DNA of 64,000 nt from Bromus sterilis (Eukaryota; Streptophyta; Magnoliopsida; Poales; Poaceae): the NCBI GenBank assembly GCA_950022295.1, contig OX465595.1:67974770-68038769 (forward strand), in the 5' to 3' direction. The notes beneath the pieces were generated by a model that was not told the DNA's origin, did not search any database, and worked only from the letters and a program-made list of their open reading frames with translations. This document shows positions 24,874-35,764 of this stretch, piece by piece (position 1 is the first letter of the stretch; each line of letters opens with the position of its first letter). Made by a program: the position numbers and the translations under genes.

Positions 24874-26877
24874 TGTAGGGGAACGCAACAGAAAACAAAA
24901 AATTTCGGTATAGCGAGCACGCCCAGGACCACTATGGAGACGCATACAAGGTTTTGATCTGATCGTTACCGACTCGTAGCGCAGCGGGAAGTAGAGTCGA
25001 TGAAGATCGTCGGTGCAGATCCCCGCAGCTAGGATTTACAACCTCCCAACCGCGAGAATGTATTCCCTCGTGTGCCCCACGAACAGCGCTCCGGGAGGCG
25101 GTCGGACAGTCCCTCGGACGATGTCACGGACAGCCCTTCGGGAGGACCCTCGAAACTCGATCTGTAACTCGGACAGCCCTTCGGGAGGACCCTCGAAACT
25201 CGATCTGTAACTCGGACAGCCCTTCGGGAGGCACACTCGAACTAAGATCGAAACAACGACCTCTCTACCAAGTTGCACACATACGGTGTCAGCTATCCAG
25301 CAGGGCTTCGCCGTCCAGAACTAGTTCCTGCCGGAACCCAGACAGCCTTTCGGCTCTACGAAACTCTTTCGTGTGAGGGAGAGAAGAAGCCAGATAATTG
25401 CATGGCATGTGATGAGAACTCAAGTGAGAGCTTGGATCCAGGATATGGGGCTGCCCTCACACCTCTATTTATAGGAAACCCAAGGGGGCTTTCTTGGCTC
25501 CCAAGTCCTTCTAGAAGGCTTTCCAAAAATATCTCAAGTAGTACTTTTTACTATTCATGACACCACTTTTTCGCGTCCGAAAAATCCGAAAATATTTTTG
25601 TGGGTCTTAGAATAATTCCAACACCCACCAAAATGATTTTCGGCGCGTTCCGAAACAATTCCAGATTAGTGATTTTCATCTGCGAAAAGCAACCTAAGCA
25701 TTTCCGGCAGCTCCGGAACATTTCCGGCAGCTCCGAAATATTTCCGAAAAAAATATTTTAATCTTTTCTCCAGAAAAATTCCAGAAGTTACCAGAACAAT
25801 TCTGGCACTCTCCAAAATTACCAGGTGCTCTCCGAAACCTTTTCGGCTTAGTGGTTTACCCCGAAACAACTTTTCGGTTTTCTCTCTCGGAACTTTTCCG
25901 CCGTCTCCGAAACCTTTCCGGTGACTTTATCTCAGACTCCCTGTCTAGTATTCAACAGATAGATGACCCTTAAGCGTGTGACCCTGTAGGTTCGATGAAG
26001 TATAGACATGACCAGAACACTTTCCGATCAATGATCAATAGCGGAACCGAGGACATCCATATTGATCCCTATACCCATACGAAGAATTATTCGAGTGAAC
26101 CTTTAGTTGCTGTGTGCTATTCCTGTTGCTTCGCGATATATTACAAATACCCGAGGTGAGACTTATTGGCATCCCCGTGAATCAACAACTTGTCCACTAT
26201 GCCAGTTACCTCGTTCCTGGTATTGTTCTCTTTTCTCGTTCCCGCGTTCCGGCATCCCTGTGATCAAATCACACTGTGTCTGGCCAGACGATGGTGGATA
26301 CCGTAACACCGAGAGGGCCCTAAGAATATCTCTCCAACGACGGAGGAGCAAATCCCAATCTCGAGCTACCTAGTTCCTTGTCATACTTTTCCGTGAACCC
26401 GCAAGCTGCCGTAATAGCCACCCTTTTACAGATGACGTTTAACAAAACCCCAAAGTTCACGAAGCAAGTACGAAGGAACTCGATACTCTCATGGTCTAAG
26501 GAATTATGCAAACGCACAACTTTCTCTGTGTTATTAACCATTAACTTGTGACGAATGTATCTCATAGCATAACATCAATTCGGGTCGATTCAACACAAAT
26601 GTTCTTCTAACATTGTGCCCTCAACATTGCCGGCATAGACATGCCCATGATCAGGAAAACAGGATCATCATGCAATACATGAGCCAGTCTTAGAGGCATG
26701 ACTAGGAATACATTTTACTGTTTATTATACCACACGTGCACATGAGTTTCCCTCCGAGCCTCGTGGATATTGCAGACTCGAGAATCATTGCAGTTATAGC
26801 ATGGAACATAAACATTCATTACAAACTCGGAGATACAAAATAACTGTTATTACTGCCTCTAGGGCATATCTCCTACA
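24874..26877 (-). repeat. 3' LTR of the copia element
   Basis: It begins TGTAGGGGAACGC and ends CATATCTCCTACA on the plus strand. All seven sizeable ORFs in it recur with the same lengths and translations in the right LTR at a constant offset of 7378, so there are no length changes, and I saw no substitution in the stretches compared. It contains a 43-bp tandem repeat (see next entry). Confidence 0.93.
25125..25235. repeat. 43-bp tandem repeat in the copia LTR
   Basis: The unit contains CGGACAGCCCTTCGGGAGG followed by ACCCTCGAAACTCGATCTG. Two full units and a partial third are present, with a diverged relative upstream (CGGACAGTCCCTCGGACG). The core CCTTCGGGAGG is partly self-complementary. 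The same array is at about 32503-32613 in the other LTR. Confidence 0.8.
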
Positions 26878-26890
26878 GACTCCCACTTGC
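26878..26890 (-). other. polypurine tract of the copia element
   Basis: On the minus strand GCAAGTGGGAGTC directly precedes the LTR start TGTAGGAG. This is the expected place and composition for the plus-strand primer. Confidence 0.75.
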
Positions 26891-26908
26891 ACTAGAGTCA
26901 TAATCCAG

Positions 26909-29900
26909 TTACATGGCTTCCCTAACACCAATGGCTATCCGGTGCTGCTCATGCTTTGCTCGTGGTAGAGGCTTTGTCATCGGGTCTGACACGTTCAGAT
27001 CCGTGTGAACTTTGCGTACTTTCACTAAACCCGCTTCGACATGATGTCGAATGAGTTTATATTTGCGTTCAATATGTCTTGTCCTATGGTGCGAACTTGG
27101 CTCCCTTGCCTGAGCCACGGCGCCACTATTATCACAATAGATCTCCACCGGGTCCAGAGCACTTGGAACCACACCAAGGTCTTCAAGAAATTGCTTGATC
27201 CATACCGCCTCTTTGGAGGCTTCTGAAGCAGCAACATATTCCGCCTCTGTCGTAGAATCCGCCACAGTCTTTTGTTTGGAACTTTTCCAATCAACTGCGC
27301 CGCCGTTCAATATGAAAACATAGCCTGATTGAGATTTGAAGTCATCTGGGTCAGTCATGAAGCCTGCATCAGTGTAACCACTTACAATGAGCTCTTCATC
27401 ACCTCCGTACACAAGGAGTAAATCCTTGGTCCGTTTGAGGTACTTAAGAATACCCTTGACTGCGGCCCAGTGTTCCAATCCTGGATCACTTTGGTACCGG
27501 CTGCTAACACTTAGCGCATATGAAACGTCCGGTCTTGTACATAGCATGGCATACATAATAGAACCAACTGCCGAGGCATATGGAACATCATTCATTTGTA
27601 CTCGCTCATCGAGAGTCCGAGGACACTGATTCTTGCAAAGCACTGTGCCAGGTGACATGGGGAGTAGGCCTTTCTTGGAGTTCTCCATGTTGAACCTTTT
27701 CAACACCTTGTCAATGTACGTGCTTTGGCTAAGCGCTATTAGGCGTCTTGATCTATCTCTATAGATCCTAATGCCCAATACATATGCCGCTTCGCCTAAG
27801 TCTTTCATTGAAAAACTCCTTTTCAATGAGTCTTTTATTTCGCTAAGGAAATTCACATCATTTCCAATCAACAATATGTCATCCACATACAAGATTAGAA
27901 ATGCTTTTGCGCTCCCACTAAACTTCTTGTAAACACAAGATTCTTCGTCATTCCTGATGAAGCCAAACCGTTTGACTACTTCATCAAAATGAATGTTCCA
28001 GCTCCTTGATGCTTGCTTCAGACCATAAATGGCTTTCTGAAGCTTGCATACCTTTTTAGCATCCTTATGAATGACAAAACCTTCTGGCTGTATCATGTAT
28101 ACATCCTCTTTGAGGTTTCCATTTAGGAAAGCCGTTTTGACGTCCATCTGCCATATTTCATAGTCGAAATAAGCAGCAATTGCTAGTAATATCCGTACAG
28201 ACCTAAGCATAGCTACTGGCGAGAACGTCTCGTCGTAGTCCACTCCTGGAACTTGCGTGAAGCCTTTCGCGACAAGTCTAGCTTTGTGGATAGTAATGTT
28301 ACCATCCGCGTCCGTCTTTCTTTTGAAAATCCATTTACAACCAATGGGCTTTACGCCTTCTGGAAGTTCTTCCAAGTTCCAAACTTGGTTTTCGTACATG
28401 GATTCCATCTCGGATTTCATGGCTCTGTGCCATTCCCTTGAGCTGGGGCCCGCCATCGCTTCTTTGTAGTGCGCAGGTTCATCGTCTTCAAGAATGAAGA
28501 TTTCATCATGAAACCACTCAGGTGGCTGGACAGCCCTACCTGATCTACGCGGTTCAGTTACAACATTGTCTGAAGTTTTTGCATTATATGCGACAACTTC
28601 CGGCTCGGTTGTAGGGATAATTTGCGGAATTACTTCCGGTTCTTTAGCCATAGCAACGGTCGCCGAAGATTCACTAATCTCATTAAGTTGTACTGTCCTC
28701 CCACTTACTTCTTTGGCGAGAAACTCTTTCTCAAGAAAGACTCCGCTTTTAGCGACAAACACTTTGTGCTCGGAGGGTAGGTAGAAGGAATACCCAATTG
28801 TTTCTTTTGGATAACCTACAAAGTTACATTTGTCTGATCTGGGATCGAGTTTGGTTGGTTGTAAACGTTTTACAAGTACCTCACATCCCCAAATTTTAAG
28901 GTGCGACAAACTGGGTTTCTTCCCATTCCACATCTCATGTGGTGTCGTTTCAACAGACTTAGACGGTGCTCGGTTTAGTGTGTGAGCGGCAGTTTCTAGT
29001 GCGTGACCCCAAAAAGATATCGGCAGATCTGTAAGAGACATCATCGACCTTACCATGTCTAACAAGGTTCGGTTACGTCTTTCCGATACTCCATTTCGCT
29101 GTGGAGTTCCGGGAGGCGTAAGCTGTGAAACGATTCCACGGTCACTTAGATGTTGGCCAAACTCATGACTAAGGTATTCGCCTCCGCGATCAGACCGCAG
29201 AAACTTAATCTTTTTGTCACGATGATTTTCTACCTCATTCTGAAATTCCTTGAAATTTTCAAAGGTTTCTGACTTATGCTTCATCAAGTAGATGTAGCCA
29301 TACCGACTTAAATCATCAGTAAAAGTCACGAAGTAGAAATACCCACCCCGTGCGGCTGTGCTCATTGGACCACATACATCACTATGTATTATTTCCAATA
29401 ATTCACCCGCCCGTTCAGGATGACCCTTGAACGGCATCTTGGTCATTTTTCCCATTAGACAAGCTTCACATGTGTCAAATGATTCAAAATCAAAGGACGG
29501 TAAAACTCCATCTCTTTGGAGTCTTTGCATGCGTTTCTTTCCGATGTGGCCAAGCCGACAGTGCCACAAATAAGTGGTTGTGGTATCAACCTTCTTAAGG
29601 CGTTTAGCATTCATGTTAAAGACATCATTTTCACATTCAAGATTTAGTATGAAAAGGCCCCCAACAATGGGTGCAAATCCATAAAACATATCCTTACAAT
29701 AAAGTGAACAACCATTGTTCTCAGACTTGTACGAATACCCATCGTGTACTAAACATGATCCAGAGATAATGTTTCTACACAATAGTGGAACAAAATAACA
29801 TTTATTTAGCTCTAAGATAAATCCTGAAGGGAGACGTAGAGGCATAATGCCGACGGCTTGAGCGGCGATCCCAGCGCCGTTCCCGACGCGCATCATGACT

Positions 29901-30901
29901 TCATTCTTTGCTAGCTTGCGGACCTTCTGCAGTCCCTGTATCGAGTTGCAAATGTGAGCAACCGATCCGGTATCAAATACCCAAGACTTAGAATTTTCGC
30001 TAGCAAGCAAAACATCAATGACATTAACTTGTATAACAATTATACCTTTTCCGGTTTTCCCGGACTTCTTATCGGCCAGATACTTCTTGCAGTTTCTCTT
30101 CCAGTGTCCTGTGCCCTTGCAGTAGAAGCACTCAGTTTCATTCTTGGCTCCGCCCTTAGAGTTGCTTTGGGAGCCGGTCTTACCGGCACCCTTGCCCTTC
30201 TTTGGCTTGCCTTTCTTTTTGAAACTGGCGGTTTTATTCACAAGCAACACTTGCTTGTGATTTTTCCGCAGTCCTTCTTCCACAGTTTTCAGCATGGCGA
30301 GCACCTCTTCTGGTGTTTTCTCCATCCCACTCATGTTGTAATTCATGACAAAACCGTTGTAAGACGGGGGGAGTGAAGAAAGCATCATGTCCATCATATG
30401 GGATGCTGGAATTGGAAATTCCAGGGTTTTAAGCCTTTCAGCATAGCCAATCATTTTGACTATGTGTTCGCCAACTGAACCGCCCTCAGCCATCTTTAAA
30501 TTCATCAAGATATTCATGATATCAAAACGTTCAGACCTTGCGGTTTCCTTGTACAGAGCATCCAATTCCCGGATCATATCACGGGGTTTATGGAATTCAA
30601 AACGTTTTTGGAGCTCTGGACTCATGCAAGCTAGCATGAGGCACTGTACTGCGTTGTGATCATCATCCTGAGTGGCCCAGACATTTTGTTCATCTTCCGA
30701 GGCACCTGCCGCCGGTTTAGCTGGAAGAGCTTTTTCAAGCACATAGATTTTCTTAGCGCTCCTGAGGACAATCCTCAGGTTACGGACCCAGTCCGCATAG
30801 TTGTTTCCAGTCGCAGCTAACTTTTCTTTCTCTAACAATGGCCCCAAGTTGAAAGCGGTGTTGCGAGCCATTTGATCTACAACGGTAAACACAAGTTTCA
30901 C
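26909..30901 (-). CDS. copia gag-pol polyprotein, 1330 residues, open throughout
   Basis: Residues 1-250 are copia gag (FNLGPLLEKEKLAATGNNY, LNLKMAEGGSVGEH-type core), with a CCHC zinc knuckle at 258-271 (CFYCKGTGHWKRNC). The protease active site is DTGS at 310-313. GAG-pre-integrase and the integrase zinc finger span about 444-481 (H447, H452, C478, C481). The integrase catalytic triad is D508, D571 and E607, with the expected 35-residue spacing between the last two. The reverse transcriptase starts near 845 (KPIGCKWIFKRK) and holds YVDD at 1005-1008. RNase H lies near 1190-1300 (SGYTDAGF, DSTTEAEY). Every catalytic residue looked for is present and there is no stop or frameshift, so the protein may be functional. 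The natural start may be Met11 (MARNTAFN). It encodes all enzymes for particle formation, cDNA synthesis and integration. Confidence 0.95.
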   Translation of the reverse strand: MKLVFTVVDQMARNTAFNLGPLLEKEKLAATGNNYADWVRNLRIVLRSAKKIYVLEKALPAKPAAGASEDEQNVWATQDDDHNAVQCLMLACMSPELQKRFEFHKPRDMIRELDALYKETARSERFDIMNILMNLKMAEGGSVGEHIVKMIGYAERLKTLEFPIPASHMMDMMLSSLPPSYNGFVMNYNMSGMEKTPEEVLAMLKTVEEGLRKNHKQVLLVNKTASFKKKGKPKKGKGAGKTGSQSNSKGGAKNETECFYCKGTGHWKRNCKKYLADKKSGKTGKGIIVIQVNVIDVLLASENSKSWVFDTGSVAHICNSIQGLQKVRKLAKNEVMMRVGNGAGIAAQAVGIMPLRLPSGFILELNKCYFVPLLCRNIISGSCLVHDGYSYKSENNGCSLYCKDMFYGFAPIVGGLFILNLECENDVFNMNAKRLKKVDTTTTYLWHCRLGHIGKKRMQRLQRDGVLPSFDFESFDTCEACLMGKMTKMPFKGHPERAGELLEIIHSDVCGPMSTAARGGYFYFVTFTDDLSRYGYIYLMKHKSETFENFKEFQNEVENHRDKKIKFLRSDRGGEYLSHEFGQHLSDRGIVSQLTPPGTPQRNGVSERRNRTLLDMVRSMMSLTDLPISFWGHALETAAHTLNRAPSKSVETTPHEMWNGKKPSLSHLKIWGCEVLVKRLQPTKLDPRSDKCNFVGYPKETIGYSFYLPSEHKVFVAKSGVFLEKEFLAKEVSGRTVQLNEISESSATVAMAKEPEVIPQIIPTTEPEVVAYNAKTSDNVVTEPRRSGRAVQPPEWFHDEIFILEDDEPAHYKEAMAGPSSREWHRAMKSEMESMYENQVWNLEELPEGVKPIGCKWIFKRKTDADGNITIHKARLVAKGFTQVPGVDYDETFSPVAMLRSVRILLAIAAYFDYEIWQMDVKTAFLNGNLKEDVYMIQPEGFVIHKDAKKVCKLQKAIYGLKQASRSWNIHFDEVVKRFGFIRNDEESCVYKKFSGSAKAFLILYVDDILLIGNDVNFLSEIKDSLKRSFSMKDLGEAAYVLGIRIYRDRSRRLIALSQSTYIDKVLKRFNMENSKKGLLPMSPGTVLCKNQCPRTLDERVQMNDVPYASAVGSIMYAMLCTRPDVSYALSVSSRYQSDPGLEHWAAVKGILKYLKRTKDLLLVYGGDEELIVSGYTDAGFMTDPDDFKSQSGYVFILNGGAVDWKSSKQKTVADSTTEAEYVAASEASKEAVWIKQFLEDLGVVPSALDPVEIYCDNSGAVAQAREPSSHHRTRHIERKYKLIRHHVEAGLVKVRKVHTDLNVSDPMTKPLPRAKHEQHRIAIGVREAM

Positions 30902-32238
30902 TTAGACTTTGTTCATAATGATTTTTGCACTAGTGAATAAACAATTTTATTCTAAAGTGTGCTCCCACTTAAATCAATATCTCTCAAAATTGATTATGAG
31001 TGATTCAAGATCCAAATATCAATACAACGCCATAGAATCATCATCTCATGACGAGGATTTTGATTTGGTAGGCCAACTTGCCGATCACATCTCTATGTGA
31101 CTCTTGTTCATCTTTCGATGCGTGTGTTCCGAGCTCAGGACGATCCTGCCATGAACGTCAAGACAACCAAGTGATCCTGCTGCGAGGTCTGACCTCACCC
31201 GCCTTACATTTCTCCAATCGTTCGTACCCATGCATCCATGGCGCACCCCGAGAGTATAGATGTTGTGACGGCGCTACACTTGGGAGAACACTAACTACTT
31301 GATATTTTAAGTGAGAGATCACCCTAATAAAAAGCGACTACCGCGCAATCAAGAAGGGTGCAACATAAGGGATAAACATCCCATGCAATTCATAATAGCA
31401 TGATATGGTATAGCCCCTTCTGACGGAGAAGTCAAGTATTTCTTCGTCTTTGGCATTTGCGTCGGAGTTCACCTTCGCGAAGATTGCCACCACCTTGTCG
31501 ATGCACCAAATAATATTGCTATCTTTATAGCAAATGAATAAGTGCATTACCTAAGGTTGACACGCAGGTCATTAAAGTGACAATCATATGGCTCCAGCCA
31601 TCATGCCGAATCATGACACGCAGGTCATGTTAATAAATTTACATTATATAGTCATCTCATACATAATCGAATTAATATGAGCTTTGCTATACCACATCAC
31701 ATGCACATCCTGCAAAAACAAGTTAGACGCCTCTAAACCGGTTTATGCAAAATTTTATTTTACGTGGCTTCTAAGGTTTTGACTTAAACCGCAACTACCA
31801 ACGTTTTATCATCAAGTATGATTATTCAAGTCACTAGATTAACATTGCGGGGTGTATGAAGCACGAGATAATAAAATCTCGAACCCCATACTGAACTTCG
31901 TCATACGCGTGATCCCCGTGCAGATCATATCTGCATTGCCCTTTAGTCTGCGAATTTCATCTTTCTTTTGACTATGGCGGAACCCAAAGAACTGATAGCA
32001 CTTCGTTGATCAATCAGGATCGCGGATTGCCAGAACTTTGTAAAATTCCACCATGCTGTCTCGAGATCAGAAATACGCAAATTCTAGGGAAGCAACAAGA
32101 ATATCGGGTAACAGATTTCATCTGCCACCCGCATAAATAATTTTCAGCAATAGATCTGATCTACTCCAAAATTATATTATGCAATACCCATACATCTCCA
32201 TGTATTCTAGATCATAACATGCATCTACGCATAGCACG
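30902..32238. other. untranslated leader of the copia element
   Basis: About 1.3 kb between the primer site and the gag start, AT-rich and without a convincing ORF. Long leaders of this kind, with packaging and dimerisation functions, are known for BARE-type elements; no motif for those functions was identified here. Confidence 0.6.
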
Positions 32239-32250
32239 GCTCTGATACCA
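32239..32250 (-). other. primer binding site of the copia element (initiator Met tRNA type)
   Basis: On the minus strand TGGTATCAGAGCC follows the right LTR by one base. TGGTATCAGAGC is the standard copia PBS, complementary to the 3' end of initiator methionine tRNA. Confidence 0.9.
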
Positions 32251-32251
32251 C

Positions 32252-34255
32252 TGTAGGGGAACGCAACAGAAAACAAAAAATTTCGGTATAGCGAGCACGC
32301 CCAGGACCACTATGGAGACGCATACAAGGTTTTGATCTGATCGTTACCGACTCGTAGCGCAGCGGGAAGTAGAGTCGATGAAGATCGTCGGTGCAGATCC
32401 CCGCAGCTAGGATTTACAACCTCCCAACCGCGAGAATGTATTCCCTCGTGTGCCCCACGAACAGCGCTCCGGGAGGCGGTCGGACAGTCCCTCGGACGAT
32501 GTCACGGACAGCCCTTCGGGAGGACCCTCGAAACTCGATCTGTAACTCGGACAGCCCTTCGGGAGGACCCTCGAAACTCGATCTGTAACTCGGACAGCCC
32601 TTCGGGAGGCACACTCGAACTAAGATCGAAACAACGACCTCTCTACCAAGTTGCACACATACGGTGTCAGCTATCCAGCAGGGCTTCGCCGTCCAGAACT
32701 AGTTCCTGCCGGAACCCAGACAGCCTTTCGGCTCTACGAAACTCTTTCGTGTGAGGGAGAGAAGAAGCCAGATAATTGCATGGCATGTGATGAGAACTCA
32801 AGTGAGAGCTTGGATCCAGGATATGGGGCTGCCCTCACACCTCTATTTATAGGAAACCCAAGGGGGCTTTCTTGGCTCCCAAGTCCTTCTAGAAGGCTTT
32901 CCAAAAATATCTCAAGTAGTACTTTTTACTATTCATGACACCACTTTTTCGCGTCCGAAAAATCCGAAAATATTTTTGTGGGTCTTAGAATAATTCCAAC
33001 ACCCACCAAAATGATTTTCGGCGCGTTCCGAAACAATTCCAGATTAGTGATTTTCATCTGCGAAAAGCAACCTAAGCATTTCCGGCAGCTCCGGAACATT
33101 TCCGGCAGCTCCGAAATATTTCCGAAAAAAATATTTTAATCTTTTCTCCAGAAAAATTCCAGAAGTTACCAGAACAATTCTGGCACTCTCCAAAATTACC
33201 AGGTGCTCTCCGAAACCTTTTCGGCTTAGTGGTTTACCCCGAAACAACTTTTCGGTTTTCTCTCTCGGAACTTTTCCGCCGTCTCCGAAACCTTTCCGGT
33301 GACTTTATCTCAGACTCCCTGTCTAGTATTCAACAGATAGATGACCCTTAAGCGTGTGACCCTGTAGGTTCGATGAAGTATAGACATGACCAGAACACTT
33401 TCCGATCAATGATCAATAGCGGAACCGAGGACATCCATATTGATCCCTATACCCATACGAAGAATTATTCGAGTGAACCTTTAGTTGCTGTGTGCTATTC
33501 CTGTTGCTTCGCGATATATTACAAATACCCGAGGTGAGACTTATTGGCATCCCCGTGAATCAACAACTTGTCCACTATGCCAGTTACCTCGTTCCTGGTA
33601 TTGTTCTCTTTTCTCGTTCCCGCGTTCCGGCATCCCTGTGATCAAATCACACTGTGTCTGGCCAGACGATGGTGGATACCGTAACACCGAGAGGGCCCTA
33701 AGAATATCTCTCCAACGACGGAGGAGCAAATCCCAATCTCGAGCTACCTAGTTCCTTGTCATACTTTTCCGTGAACCCGCAAGCTGCCGTAATAGCCACC
33801 CTTTTACAGATGACGTTTAACAAAACCCCAAAGTTCACGAAGCAAGTACGAAGGAACTCGATACTCTCATGGTCTAAGGAATTATGCAAACGCACAACTT
33901 TCTCTGTGTTATTAACCATTAACTTGTGACGAATGTATCTCATAGCATAACATCAATTCGGGTCGATTCAACACAAATGTTCTTCTAACATTGTGCCCTC
34001 AACATTGCCGGCATAGACATGCCCATGATCAGGAAAACAGGATCATCATGCAATACATGAGCCAGTCTTAGAGGCATGACTAGGAATACATTTTACTGTT
34101 TATTATACCACACGTGCACATGAGTTTCCCTCCGAGCCTCGTGGATATTGCAGACTCGAGAATCATTGCAGTTATAGCATGGAACATAAACATTCATTAC
34201 AAACTCGGAGATACAAAATAACTGTTATTACTGCCTCTAGGGCATATCTCCTACA
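32252..34255 (-). repeat. 5' LTR of the copia element
   Basis: Equal in length to the left LTR and apparently identical. Transcription would start inside it and run leftward. It is followed by CCCGA, the target duplication, and then by the resumed LTR B sequence. Confidence 0.93.
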
Positions 34256-34599
34256 CCCGATGCCTTCTACGACGTCGAGTTCCCCTTTGACCAGGATTAG
34301 TTCGGAGGTTCCCAGGCAGGAGGCCTCGCCTTTTCGATCATTGTTGTTTTTGTGCTAGCCTTCTTAAGGCAGATCATGTGTACCTTGTGTATGTACTCAG
34401 ATACTATCGCTTCCACTAACTTTGTGTTCCCGAGATGTTGTATTCGAGCCCTCGTGGCCCCTGGCTTGTATTAAACAGCTTGTATTATTTTATTTGTAGA
34501 GTTGTGTTGTGATATCTCACCGTGAGTCCCTGATCTCGATCTGTACCTTGCGTGTATGATTACTGTACACGGTCTTGATTTTGGGGGCGTCACATCAAG

Positions 34600-34923
34600 C
34601 TTGCCAGTACAACCATACTTTAATTTGAAATAGTTATCATACTCTGTCAATCCCTCCCACGACAGCGACGCCGGAACAGCCTAGGAGGGAACAATGGCTT
34701 TGGCTGAAAGTAGTCATCATACAGCATAAGATGACCACGCTTTATGTTTCGATCCAAAGCAGTAGCATGCCCTAGTATCGAATCTCTATATTTTGGTCGT
34801 TGACTCTCAAAACGATCATTCACGAGAAGGGTAACAACCAAAATATCGGTATCATCATCACTCCTCCGACGTGGATGACTCGATGAATTTGTTGTAGAAA
34901 AATTCATCCGCACTATCAGCCAT
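34600..34923 (-). pseudogene. Harbinger transposase, N-terminal part
   Basis: A plausible start codon at 34923 begins MADSADEF; a stop or frame change follows within 20 codons, after which the frame reads SDDDTDILVVTLLVN, ALDRNIKRGHL and LYDDYFQPKPLFPPRLFRRR. This is the conserved N-terminal region of grass PIF/Harbinger transposases. A short piece before the helix YDNYFKLKYGCTGKL appears deleted. The reading continues, across the LTR B insertion, at 16057. Confidence 0.7.
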
Positions 34924-35764
34924 GATCGAAATCGTACCTCACATGGATCGGGCCATTCACTGAACTCCTTGTGATAATCCAAGCTCAACGAAGAGGCCAA
35001 CGTTTTTCTGCTGAAGAAGAGGCCGGTGGGGTGTGGGAGGGGGGTCGGCGGTGCTACCCCTCGCTCCGGTGTGCTCCTCCCACCAGCTTCCTTCTGCACT
35101 CCGGTGTTCTCCTACCTCTGACCACGTGTCGTACTAGGGTCAGCTGGCGGGTGTGGTCAGACGTGCGATACACATGGTGGTGGCGTCGCAAATGTGTGGG
35201 AGAGGCGCAAAGGGGTGTGGCGGTGAAAGGGGGCGAGGCGAAAGTGGCGGCGGCGGCAACAAGATGAGGGGGAACAAATCGGGGGATGATTTTGAATGTG
35301 AGGCAGACAGGCGGGCCAAGGCGGGGAAGGGGGACGAAGAGGACCGTCCCCGCTACGTGTCCGCGCAGACCCAAATCGAACATAGATTTGGGTCTGAATT
35401 AGGTTGCGGCGAACCAAAAAAGGATAGTGATCCACAACAACCGAAACAGCGACCCACGTATCAAAAATGGACAAATGCGTCGGCGCGTTGGAGTTGCCCT
35501 CAGGCTACTCATTTGTTCGTTTTTTGTCCGATTTCATCCGTTTGCGTTGGCGTGGACAGAAATCTCGGCCCGACGCGCCGGCGCAAACGGACGCCTGTCC
35601 ATTTTCTTGTCCATCCTGGCCCATTCCCGACCCAAATTTGGGGCTGGTTTTCGTCGGCGCAAACACGCGCGAGCGCCCGCCCTTGTCCTCCCCTGGCCTA
35701 CTCGTCTGCCACACATAGTGCCACATTTCCCTCCATTCTCTCCCAAAGCTTCCCGCGCTCTTTC

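Larger units (their letters stand above)
24874..34255 (-). mobile_element. full-length copia retrotransposon, BARE/Angela-like, apparently intact and very young
   Basis: Two 2004-bp LTRs (24874-26877 and 32252-34255) flank 5374 bp of internal DNA; total 9382 bp. The perfect target duplication CCCGA lies at 24869-24873 and 34256-34260. The element points left: primer site beside the right LTR, polypurine tract beside the left LTR. It has one uninterrupted gag-pol frame. LTR ends on the coding strand read TGTAGGAGATATGCCC, close in wording to the BARE/WIS/Angela group, so I place it in or near that clade; the exact family is not certain. It is inserted in LTR B. Confidence 0.93.
16058..34594 (-). 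repeat. LTR B: long solo LTR (LARD-like), split by two nested elements
   Basis: On the plus strand it starts TGTAACACCCTCAGG and ends GGGGGCGTCACA, and is flanked by the perfect 5-bp duplication TCAAG (16053-16057 and 34595-34599). No second LTR or internal domain is present, so it is a solo LTR. With the nested elements and their duplications removed it is about 4.9 kb. It interrupts the Harbinger transposase gene. A GC-rich block lies at 16550-17330. The many ORFs within it are short, differ between copies and contain no domain, so they are not called as genes. Confidence 0.85.
15242..35505 (-). mobile_element. PIF/Harbinger transposon, split by nested retrotransposons
   Basis: The termini are perfect 19-bp inverted repeats, GCCTGAGGGCAACTCCAAC at 15242-15260 and its complement at 35487-35505, followed inside by GGCCGACCC and GCGCCGACG, wording typical of Triticeae Harbinger ends. 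TA flanks both ends in inverted fashion, so the exact repeat and target-duplication borders are uncertain. Between them lies a transposase gene on the minus strand, cut by LTR B. Removing LTR B and its duplication leaves about 1.7 kb, too short for a full autonomous element. Confidence 0.75.

Noticed and set aside
25013..26565. ORFs of 60-95 residues inside the copia LTRs
   Set aside because: They recur only because the LTRs are duplicated; no frame has coding character.
8376..34594. A giant DNA transposon with kilobase terminal inverted repeats
   Set aside because: The outer arms first looked like inverted termini, but LTR B has its own target duplication (TCAAG) and TG...CA ends, so the arms are two separate LTRs.
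35153..35764. Upstream extension of the Harbinger ORF1-region frame
   Set aside because: This part covers the terminal sequence of the neighbouring Harbinger element and has no conserved protein pattern, so the Met at 35765 was preferred.
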